Assembly: GCA_003427395.1 (NCBI GenBank)
Contig: BFEA01000278.1
Coordinates: forward strand, 46,310 to 96,178
Length of the DNA: 49,869 nt
Source: Chara braunii
Lineage: Eukaryota; Streptophyta; Charophyceae; Charales; Characeae
Direction: 5' to 3'
Positions within the stretch are counted from its first letter, which is position 1. Each line of letters begins with the position of its first letter. Positions 31,354-39,959 of this stretch are shown here, piece after piece. The notes under the pieces were generated by a model that worked only from the letters and a program-made list of their open reading frames with translations, searched no databases and was not told the origin of the DNA. A program made the translations under genes and the position numbers.

Positions 31354-32400
31354 TCACCCCTCAACTCCTTTCTTTGCTATCTTACATCTGCGAGGAGTAT
31401 GACCAGTCTTTTCACAACAAGCACATGCTATATTTGCCCACCGTTCTCGCCCTCTGCTATTCTTTCGTCATGTCCGACTTACAGTTGACGATGCACCATT
31501 GTCATCACACTCATTTTTAGAATCAAATGCAGCGCACGGTAGAACTATACCAACTTCTTCTTGAACCGTTCGCTCCTATGTTCCCTTCACGTTTGGAGCA
31601 TCAATTGTCCTCTCGCAAGTATGAGTTGCAACATTCCTCACTCCAACCTGCACCTTTTTTCTCTGAGCACGGTACTTTTTTTTGTTCTCTTTGCTCCATT
31701 TACGATTTTGTTTGACGACCTTAGCGTCCTTCTGAAATTCACCTTTCATACTGTCAGAGGTGTCTGCCGCGAAGTCATTTGGCCTCTTTCCAAACCCACA
31801 TTTCTCATTATCCAGCGCCTCCTTTCTTTTTTCTGTTTTCCGTAAATATGACAGAGATGTTGATCAAAATCGCCTTCTACAAAGTTATCTCGTATTTTGT
31901 CCTATATAGTAAGTCTTCCTTCTATCCCATGAATCGAATCTCGTTGTTCTGTACCCATGAAGTTCATAAGGAAGACAAAACACTTGTCATATTCAGACAA
32001 CGCTCAGNCTTTGTAGGAAGCGCGCTCATATTCTGTCAGGAAACGCCCTACTGACACATAACTATACCGATTTATCTTCTCAAGATCGTCTTTGGTCAGT
32101 TGTTCCTCACCTAACCGATATTTGTCCCACATATTATTGTAGAACTTCATCCATGATGACCCTGCTCTTCTAATCAATCCAGTGACTTTCTACCTCAAAC
32201 TTATATGAATATACTTTATAACCTCCTTTAGTATTTGCTCCTCATTCCACTCGCAGTGAGACATGATAACCCTTAAAGAAGTCGATCTCAACCTCGGGTA
32301 GGTTGTCTCGCTCCCAATCTCGCAGACCCAGTAGATAAGCGAGTTCCCCGACCTCAATCTTTCCTTGAGAGCCTTCCATCTCGAGCTCCCTCGACCCCAT
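31354..32400 (-). pseudogene. gag: Gag-like protein with CCHC zinc knuckle (element 3)
   Basis: Gag is the structural protein of LTR retrotransposon particles; the zinc knuckle binds element RNA for packaging. The frame runs from ATG at 32400 to TGA at 31354-31356, about 349 codons. Order: acidic N-terminus (GELAYLLGLRDWE); a helical capsid-like centre (ILKEVIKYI, GSSWMKFYNNMWDKY, KDDLEKINRY, GRFLTEYERA); a very basic stretch (NRKWSKENKKKYRAQRKK); then CACCEKTGHTPRRC (31384-31425), an exact CX2CX4HX4C knuckle. Two frameshifts (near 32270 and 31850). Internal stops: TAG at 32190, 31902 and 31576, all where Gln would fit, plus TGA at 32004 (next to the N at 32008) and 31468. Upstream it ends 37 bp short of LTR2-A, as if element 2 had inserted beside it. 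Confidence 0.75.
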
Positions 32401-32613
32401 CACATGTTGAACAAACAACGAGCGGTCTTAGGGCCGATGTCGAGTGCATCGGTCCGGCACCGCACAAAGCAGCATGGGACCCTCCCGGCCGCGTCACGCG
32501 GGAGTTGGTTTAAACCCTTCGTCGCAATATACATGGAGCTTCCGCAATCCACTCCGGCCGAGTGCGCCAGTCATACCTCCCGCGAGCCCCTACGATAGGA
32601 AAGGGCCTACGCG

Positions 32614-32795
32614 AGACACGACGTACCTCCACCTTACGGGAGCTGTCACCTCCCTTCGGTGGGCGTATCCCCGCCGAGCTACCAGTCCACGGTACGAAAG
32701 CTAATCAGTTGCAATCGCAGAGGTGGACCAGCCGAGGGTGTTTTTCGTTCGCTGTAGCATAGGGGGTACGCGCGGTAATACGCCTCTATCAGATC
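32614..32795 (-). promoter_or_regulatory. U5-like region, LTR2-A copy
   Basis: Homologous to 7301-7490. The conserved loop GGGATACGC is kept while the flanking arms differ. Confidence 0.6.
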
Positions 32796-33341
32796 CGCAC
32801 GCGAACCTACATCTTGGGGGGGCTGAAGCCCCAAGCGCGACTCGTCGTCGGTCGACTAGGACGTATCCCACTCACCACGCATACACCACTCCACAAACGC
32901 CAAAATGAAACACACACACACACACATATCGAACAACGCGACAACACTATTAGTCTCTTCAGCGTCTATCCCATAACCTTTTGCTGCGGAAAATCAAGTA
33001 AGCGGCATGCACGGGGCTCAGTATAAAAATTGTGCGGCCGTAGAGTCTTGTCATATCGACTGGCAATGCAAGCGTACGCAAGCGGTCGCAAGCATGGAGT
33101 ACTATGTAGTACCCGCAATCATGGGGTCCTGGATAATAATTGAGGGTCACCTTCGCACTCAAGTGTCGGCTGACCTCATTCTTCTCCCCAAAATAAATAC
33201 TCGGTACTTTGGTTAAATGGTCATTCAATAAAGTCCGGGTAAAAACACAATGAAACAATTAAAACACAGGGTTAAAGCCTTTAGGTTGAGTGACAAGAAT
33301 GGATTGGAGTTGAATCACAAGCCGACGAATCGGCAACCGAC

Positions 33342-33360
33342 CTGTTATCAGTGATAACAG
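33342..33360. promoter_or_regulatory. 19-bp palindrome CTGTTATCAGTGATAACAG
   Basis: A 9-bp stem around a single base, perfect in both LTR2 copies (also 47030-47048) and recognisable in LTR1. Its symmetry fits a homodimeric DNA-binding protein site or an RNA dimerisation hairpin; the sequence alone cannot decide. Confidence 0.6.
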
Positions 33361-33654
33361 AAGATGATCCTCGTAGAATCAAGTTGAAACTAGTCCAAAT
33401 CCTGAATCAATCGATCAAGAAGACCTGTAACACAAAACATGCCAATCCCCATGCTAAAATCATAAGTGTATGGAGAATACAACTCCATACCACATTCTCA
33501 CCCAAGATCATTCTAATTGACTAAGCCTGAATCTACCTTTGATCAGTGCCCAAAGCAAAGGTAGACTCTGACATAATCTCCCCTATACAGAGTGGATCGC
33601 CAGAATCGCCATCTGTCAAAATATAATCTATCTCCTTTAAACTAAGAAAATTTT

Positions 33655-33970
33655 AGCAGCGCTTCCCGTAGGAAAAATGCCTTTTCAGAATTTATATCAG
33701 CCTGAATATGACAACAGAAATAATTTTTGAGCTTCCAAAGTCCAACTTTGTCTAACTCCCTGAATTAGCAAAAATTTGGGCATCACTCCCCGTAGAAAAG
33801 GAGACTTTCAAGATTTTTACTAAGCCATATATGAACTTTTAGACCAGTTGAACTTTGAAAAGTCAAGAATTAACTAACTCCATGGATTCGTAGAAATTTC
33901 GGCAGCGCTTTCCGTAGAGAAAGTAACTTACCAAAGTTTATACAAAGCCAAGTATAACAAAAAATCCCAG
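33655..33970. repeat. three-unit ~123-bp tandem repeat with CCGTAG hairpins
   Basis: Units start near 33655, 33778 and 33901. Each contains GC(A)(G/T)C, then a small hairpin around CCGTAG: TTCC/GGAA in unit 1, CTCC/GGAG in unit 2, TTTC/GAAA in unit 3. The loop is constant and the stem changes in a paired way. The LTR2-B copies are at about 47344-47650. Confidence 0.6.
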
Positions 33971-34240
33971 AAAATGCGAGAATTGATCTCTAAGTAAAAA
34001 TAAAATGAACTAAGAAAATGCTAGAATTGAAACTAACTCCTATGGCTCTAGCACGTGGCGAGCGACTAGAGCAACTACCTATCAAACTGAAACACAGACT
34101 AAGTGGTAGCCTCACTCAGTCACATGCAGGCCAAACCACCAAGGTAAGTACTCTCGTCATCCCAAAGTCAATTCAGCAAACAATAGTTCATGACCTTTCA
34201 ATGATTTAACCGTTTATACCCCGCTTACATAAGACGTAAA

Positions 34241-35142
34241 GTCAGGTCATTCAATCTTATGGAACATGCTTGACTCAACCAGTAGAGTATACACGAACAG
34301 GTTGCACAACTACTTCTTTGTTCCTTTGGGCGTACGACTAAGCTATTCATCTTAGAAACAATGCTTAGTCGCCCTGAACTGTTTAATACCCAAGTTATAT
34401 ATACCTCTCTGAGCTTAGTGTTCAAAAGTTGAACGTATGACTGAGCCATTCATCTTAGAAACAAAGCTCAACCTTCCCAAAGTTACCTTCAGTTATATTC
34501 TTGATTATACTCTCTTCAAGTTTATGATAAACTACAGTCAGACCACCCAATCTTATGGGACCCTGTCTGACCAGTCCGTTCTTAAGTAGAATAGTAGTAA
34601 AATATTGTCAATTATTGGGTTCCAGCATGTGCGACGCATTGGGCCAGACCATCCAATCTTATGGAACATGTCTGGTCCTCTGTCGGGTCCATTTCTCTCT
34701 GACCCATCTGTGTGCAGCATGAGTCCAAAGCCATCCAATCTTATGGAACATGCGTTGTCCTCAGCAGGAATTACTCCCTCAGAATAAGACAACCGAAAGA
34801 GTTGAGTCATTCATCTTAGAAACAAAGCTCAACCCCTTTTTCTCAGCAAAAAAAAAAAAGGCACAGTGCTCTGAGTTAGACCCAGAGACTGTTCAAAAAC
34901 CTCCCAGAAATAAACAGCGACCAGACCATCCAATATTTTGGAACAATGTCTGGTCCTCAAGTTCGCACAATCAAAACTCCACAAAACAAATAGCCAGGTC
35001 ATTCATCTTAGAAACAAAGTCTGGCGAGATTAAATAAACACAACGGTCAAACCATTCATCTTAGAAACAAAGCTTGACCTTTTCAGAAAAACAGAACAAA
35101 CATAGCAGTCAGGCCATCCAAACTTATGGAACCATGCCTGAC
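34241..35142 (-). ncRNA. LTR2 stem-loop array, 11 units with AUCUUA hexaloop
   Basis: Eleven inverted repeats: 34241-34274, 34328-34374, 34439-34472, 34537-34571, 34641-34678, 34723-34758, 34801-34833, 34919-34955, 34993-35025, 35047-35081, 35108-35142. Each has an outer stem of 6-8 bp that differs between units but pairs (GACTAAGC/GCTTAGTC, GACCAGAC/GTCTGGTC, GTCAGGC/GCCTGAC), an internal CA/ACA loop, an inner stem of 3-4 bp (TCCA/TGGA, CCCA/TGGG or TTC/GAA) and the hexaloop ATCTTA (two units vary: ATATTT, AACTTA). Written in plus sense; element RNA would carry the complement (loop UAAGAU). Inner and outer stems covary, and unit 9 shows a C-G to T-A change between the two LTRs. Outer stems are weakest in units 3 and 6. 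No family recognised. Confidence 0.8.
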
Positions 35143-35399
35143 CCTATATCTCAAGCAAAACCACCTTTTTCCCACCCTTCCCTCTGATGCAACCCTTTGT
35201 CACAATCTACTTTCAGACAGACAAACAAAATTGAAACTGTCATTATACATGCATTCCTTTACTTAGTCTGATTTTCGTCCTGAAAGTCAAACTAACGTCA
35301 AAGTAGGGCTGCATACAATACACTTAGTCGATACATAGGACGCTGCACAGATAGGGGCTATGTTGGGTTTATAGAGGGGAAACAATGGTTACCTTTCAA

Positions 35400-35449
35400 T
35401 TCCCTGCCTCCAGAACTCCTCCTGAGTTCCGAAAGAGCTCCCACAATCG
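35400..35449 (-). promoter_or_regulatory. 50-bp hairpin segment, LTR2-A copy
   Basis: In element sense, GAACTC-AGGAG-GAGTTC. See 10058-10107. Confidence 0.6.
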
Positions 35450-35840
35450 GTGGGGCAACCTTCCACAGGCCTTGGCATGGATTACGGGTTGCAGTCCCGC
35501 CTGCCGCCTTCCTCTCTGAACCAATAGACTCGACTTAGAAGAAGAAGGGTAGAAAGCGAAAGCTTAAGTCTCTCAGATCCAGGGAGGGTGCGCTCAGACT
35601 TGCGTGAGAGTGCCTTGTTACTTTCAAGTCGCCTGAGGGCCCCGCAATGGCGGCTAGACCACAACAGCTTGACCAAAACTGAAATTAGATTGCCGAAATC
35701 GACCGCCCGACGACCCCCTAGCTCCCGCAGCAATGACCTCCCTTCACAGGGTCCGGCCACACCTCCAAGTCACCGGGCCTTCACCTTCGATCAACGAGCA
35801 GTTACGCAGCCTTAGACAGGCTGCATTCGAACTGTGCGCA

Positions 35841-35850
35841 CCCCTCTTGT
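35841..35850 (-). promoter_or_regulatory. polypurine tract of element 2
   Basis: ACAAGAGGGG on the minus strand, directly before the LTR start TGCGCA. A PPT primes plus-strand DNA synthesis. Confidence 0.65.
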
Positions 35851-36477
35851 GCTCCGTCAAAAAACGCCGGTGGGAGTAGCAACTTCAATGGGTTTTTAGT
35901 ATGCTCTGCAAGACACCCGGCCTCCGTGCATAACAGTCCAACTTTGCGTGTGTACAGCCGGAGCACAGCAAGGCACTGCGTATTCAGCGGTGATGCTCAG
36001 TGGTACCTGTGCGCAATGGCCCCCAAGGAACACAGTCATGATAGTTGTTGAACACATAGCAGTTGTCCGCATGATGGTGTACCGAGGCAACCGTTTTCCC
36101 TGAGACGAGACGACCAGCAAAACACAGTCACGACCTTCTCCCCCAGGAATCCAGACAGTGTTACGTATCACTCAGACGAGGCACACCATCACCTAAAAAC
36201 TACCATGCACCACCACCCATGGGACCAAGGAATTGCCCTTCTTTCGTCACTCCCCGACTGCACACGATTTTGCTGGTGCGCCACAACCCCATCGTGGACT
36301 TAGTAGCCTCGCGGCCACAACTACACTTGGCCAACTGGGCATCCCCCTTTCCCTTCTGCCCGCCTTCTACACTCAGTTGCACGCCTGAGTGCCTTACTAC
36401 AGCTGACTGTAAAAGGGGTCGGGTCCGCCTAATGCCATCGGAGAGGCAGACAACAGATCGAGCAACGTGGATAACAA
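35851..36477. other. element 2 interior, nothing recognised
   Basis: Frames of 60-90 codons exist on both strands (minus 35896-36171, plus 36219-36488) but none has supporting features. Confidence 0.4.
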
Positions 36478-37449
36478 TCAGACAATAGTCACGCTCGAGT
36501 TGGCGGGGCAGGTAAGTCTATATCTTCCTCCTGACTTCCCCTGTCGGTTTCCCCTCCTGCGCAGCCCCCTTCTCTTCTAATTTTTGTGCCTGCCGTTGTA
36601 TCTTCGACACAACCTCTCTTCTACTATGCGGAACGAGAATGAATCTTCCACTAAATAGTGGAAAGGTTTATTCAAAACTTTCGGAGTCGTTTCTCCCCTT
36701 CCCCACGCACTATTTCCACTACTAGCCTCTTCATTCACTAACTTTTGTACTAATCTGAGCTCACATTCGGGGTCGCCGGCCCCGAAAACATTAGACACAA
36801 ATCTTTATTTGCCCGATTCTACTAAGAAACCGGCGCGAAACCAGTTCTTCTTCCTTCGGCCATGGCCAGCGTCCACTATCTCCCCGCATGTCTTTTTCTT
36901 CCTAGCTTCTATAATATTAACTTCTAACTAAAACTAACCTCAAATGTGAATTCGCCCATCCTAAAAATTGCTACCCCGACCTTTAACCCACTCGATTCAA
37001 TCACGAATCGAGTGGCATCTCGACTTCCCTCCTCACTCCGTCCCCCCTTCCTCCATGTCCTCGCGCAGCTCGTTTCTGTTTTAACTCCCTAAGCACTAAC
37101 TCCCTCGCAAATCTAACCTTACCATTGCGTTCGCCCGGGGTAAAACCCCCGAGATCGCCCCTCTCCCCTCTCGTTTCCATTCATAATCGAAAGTGTAGTG
37201 CATTCTCCGCTGCGCCCGGCTCCTGCTTCCGCCATCCCCTTCTTTGCACGTACCCGGCGCGGCCCCCCGTCCGGGTTCATTCCCCTTTCTCCATTGCCTT
37301 TCTCTCACCCATCGTCCCGACAGCGCCCCACTGTGGTCTGTCCGTCGACCGCCCCCCTCTCTCCTTATCCCGATTGCACCCGGTCCCAACACTTGTCCCG
37401 GTTCACTTCCTACGTCAGCGCAACTCCGACCAGCAGCCTCGACGCTCAT
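36478..37449 (-). pseudogene. second Gag-like or nucleic-acid-binding ORF
   Basis: Minus strand. First part 37449-37033 (Gly/Arg-rich, then YTFDYEWKREGRG and RNELREDMEEGG) crosses TAG at 37096 and TAA at 37081 and ends TGA. After a frame-disrupted stretch (about 37030-36940) the second part 36939-36478 reads EARKKKTCGEIVDAGHGRR, VESGK, TAA (36805), RFVSNVFGAGDPE, LRLVQKLVNEEASS, then past TAG (36577) a basic tail (KRRGLRRRGNRQGKSGG) and ends TGA. The basic Gly/Arg tail is what Gag nucleocapsids without zinc knuckles look like. It lies downstream (minus sense) of X copy 3, so it may belong to X rather than element 2. No domain recognised. Confidence 0.5.
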
Positions 37450-38339
37450 GACGACCTGCCACCCAGCAGTGCCCGCTGTCTACTGCCTTGCTTCGCCAGC
37501 TGTTGCGCTACCAGTTCTGCCCGTTGACGCCTGTCCTGCTTCTTCCCCGTGACTCCGCGCTCGCTGCCTAACGCCGCATCTGGCCGCATCGGCCCCGCAA
37601 CGCCCAACACATTCTGTGGGCGATAGTTTGAAAGTTGTCAATATTAGAAGGTTGACTTGCCTGTCGCCCGTATACCCAAGTCCAGCGATCGACTTGCATG
37701 GGCTGGCTCCGTCACGGCCACTCTCTCTCGTTCTGTTCAAGCAGAGCCCGCTACCGCCTCAGGCTTCCAATAGCCAGCCCTTACACAGACAGCCGGCCGC
37801 GGCGCGGCCTGGCGCAGAGCTTAGAGTAGGCCTTTGTGAACTGGGCCCGTCGCGACTCTCGATGGTAGTGACAAATATTCAACTGAGAACTTTGAAGACC
37901 GAAGTGGAGAGGGCTTCATGTGGACAACCCTACACCGCGGCCTCCGCCTTGGTGCCTCTGGGCCCCTGCCCAAGCATAACTCACCATCAAGCGGGGTCCA
38001 GCGGGCATGCTCACACTCAAAACTCTCACAGCAGGCTTGTGGCAGGCGGGCGGTACGCCCACAAAAGGCCCATGCCGCCCAGGTCTCTTGTCTGCTCCGC
38101 TCGTCCTTACCCCCCTCTCCTCCAAGCAAGGCCCGCCACCCCTTCGGCCTTGCCACGGGTAGTCCCACTCGGGCCTCTCATAACAAGTCGCGGAGCCGGG
38201 GCGTGGGTCTTGTGGGCGCCAAAGCGCGGGCCTAAGTGAAATGGCCCGGCGCAGGTCTTTACTGTAGTAGCCAACATTCAAATAAGGGCTTTGAAGTCCA
38301 CGGTGCTCGTCGCGCCGCGGTGAATTCGTGGTTGGCGGA
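37450..38339. repeat. diverged internal repeats, possible X body
   Basis: ACTGTAGTAGCCAACATTCA near 38259 resembles ATGGTAGTGACAAATATTCA near 37861, each followed by a TTTGAAG stretch, so the region carries at least two diverged units about 400 bp apart. ORFs of 80-200 codons on both strands overlap and none is convincing. Confidence 0.4.
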
Positions 38340-38975
38340 CGACGACAAAAATAATAAAATATCAAAAAAAATCTTAATCGTCAAAGGACGACAGACGGGG
38401 AAAAAGAAAAATGCTAACACCGTCTCGACGTCGCCATCGGCAAAACCAAAGGGGAATAGCCCCGCCGGGCCCTCAGCCCCGCTCCCATACTCCCGCGCCA
38501 ACCTCAATCCCTAAATCCCCCTGTAGAAGGTCTGGCGCCGTAACCGCTAGCGCTAGGCCCAAGGTTGGGGCTAGTTCTGACCGACGCTTAGATAAACGGA
38601 TATGGGGCTACGCATAGACCTCCCGAGACGTTTCGAAGATTCACGACGTTGTCGATGCTGTCCTCGGCACGCACGCACAGATCACCGGCAAACACATCAA
38701 TCAATCAGGGCATAATTTTTTTAATCCCTATTTAATCAGAAAAAATATTCTGGTCGGCGATGACGTCGACTCTTCAATCATCAACAAATAAAAAAGATCA
38801 CACGTGCCTCAAGTCCGCGTTCCCACACACTCTTTATTCTAGTAAATCATCCAGTCAACGTAAATCACAGACACAGTCGCGCCTAGCGCGGTATACTTAA
38901 ACTTTAGGCCAAACTTCCTTTCTGTCGCTTGGAAAAACCAGGCCGGATACCCTTGTAAGGATATTCGCGCTGACA
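38340..38975 (-). mobile_element. repeat family X, copy 3
   Basis: Reverse complement of X copy 1: starts TGTCAGCGCG at 38975, palindrome at 38943-38969, then the TTTTTCCAAG, GACAG and GTATACCGCGCTA landmarks. Similarity with 4626-5130 continues to about 38340. It lies in the element 2 interior, presumably a nested insertion. Confidence 0.65.
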
Positions 38976-39036
38976 GCTTACCAGACCATATTAAGCGACG
39001 TCCCCGCCGCTTCCCCAAATCAGAAAGCTATAAATC
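38891..39036. repeat. 146-bp artefactual duplication, left copy
   Basis: Identical to 39075-39220 with the mosaic-end junction between. The real genome most likely has this once. Confidence 0.9.
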
Positions 39037-39074
39037 CTGTCTCTTATACACATCTAGATGTGTATAAGAGACAG
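39037..39074. other. Tn5/Nextera mosaic-end junction (artefact)
   Basis: Two head-to-head 19-bp mosaic ends (CTGTCTCTTATACACATCT), flanked by an exact 146-bp direct duplication. It is a chimaeric library molecule built into the assembly. Confidence 0.98.
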
Positions 39075-39220
39075 GTATACTTAAACTTTAGGCCAAACTT
39101 CCTTTCTGTCGCTTGGAAAAACCAGGCCGGATACCCTTGTAAGGATATTCGCGCTGACAGCTTACCAGACCATATTAAGCGACGTCCCCGCCGCTTCCCC
39201 AAATCAGAAAGCTATAAATC
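39075..39220. repeat. 146-bp artefactual duplication, right copy
   Basis: See 38891-39036. It duplicates the X terminus, so the X start at 39159 is not an independent copy. Confidence 0.9.
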
Positions 39221-39373
39221 CATCCATAGCTCCAAATGCTGACGAGAAAGGAACCGATCCGATTAGGCGACAGACTCAGGTTTGAGGCCTCCAACAATCC
39301 GTGCCCTAACAACTGTATGCCGCCAGGGTCTTAACCTGGGTCTCCATTGCCTTGACAATAGGACGTCGGTGTA

Positions 39374-39589
39374 TTACGCATCGATACAACAGCATAAGTT
39401 CCAAAGGCCCTCTAAACCGTCCTCTCCCCTTTGTCCTAGACAGATGCCGACCTCTCGTTGAGTGTCCCGGCCAGACTCTTTCTCGTAAGCAGAGTCATAC
39501 CCAGGGACGAGGGCCTTAAATGAGACCTCGGAAGGGACTCTCGCCCCCCTCCCGAAAATCCTCACAATCAAGCGCATATACATATACAC
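39374..39589 (-). pseudogene. decayed ORF of unknown function
   Basis: 71 codons on the minus strand with protein-like composition (EVSFKALVPGYDSAYEKESG, then CLGQRGEDGLEGLW). The DNA aligns with 15740-15870 in element 1. It follows the frame at 39599-39850 and may be part of the same broken gene. Confidence 0.4.
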
Positions 39590-39598
39590 ACTTAAATC

Positions 39599-39850
39599 TC
39601 ATCTTAGCTCCTTCTGCAGTCTAGTACATAAATGCCAGGTCTCCATCCTGGCGCATTATAGTCTGGTTGATCGAGCCAGGTCTACGGCCTACCGCATTGT
39701 TGCCTTAGCGGTAGTACCCTCTCGTTGGTTATGCAACGATAGGTATACTCCTGATAAGCATTCAATCAGGACTCCCGAAAGATTCGACTCATATTCCCCG
39801 CCATCCCACCGGAGTAATTCCCTGGGGCGTGCATAACCCCTTAAACTCTT
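39599..39850 (-). pseudogene. decayed ORF shared with element 1
   Basis: The frame contains GGEYESNLSGVLIECL, YLSLHNQREGTT and METWHLCTRLQKELR. It crosses TAG (39689-39691) and TAA (39656-39658), both where Gln would be acceptable, and ends TGA at 39599-39601. The counterpart is 15869-16156. Function unknown. Confidence 0.4.
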
Positions 39851-39959
39851 ACCCCGTTGGTAGACTTGGTTCCCCAGCCAGGTTGTGCTGGCTTGCAGCC
39901 ATCCAATAGGGGTTGCGCCCTAAAGGTGTTAACCTTTACCGTTTAGTTTGGTATTCCTC

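Larger units (their letters stand above)
32438..35840 (-). mobile_element. element 2, LTR2-A (3' LTR on minus strand)
   Basis: Direct repeat of 45549-49543 with few mismatches by eye, so younger than LTR1. It starts TGTCGAG and ends TGCGCA. On the minus strand TGCGCA is directly preceded by a purine-rich ACAAGAGGGG (35850-35841), as expected for the PPT-3' LTR junction. It contains the U5-like region, palindrome, 123-bp repeats, stem-loop array and 50-bp hairpin segment annotated below. Confidence 0.85.

Noticed and set aside
39661-39750. Apparent covarying hairpins shared with 15936-16020 (CTACCGC/GCGGTAG against CCACCGT/ATGGTGG)
   Set aside because: The pairing is real by eye, but the segment overlaps a plausible coding frame in both elements, so I do not list it as an RNA feature.
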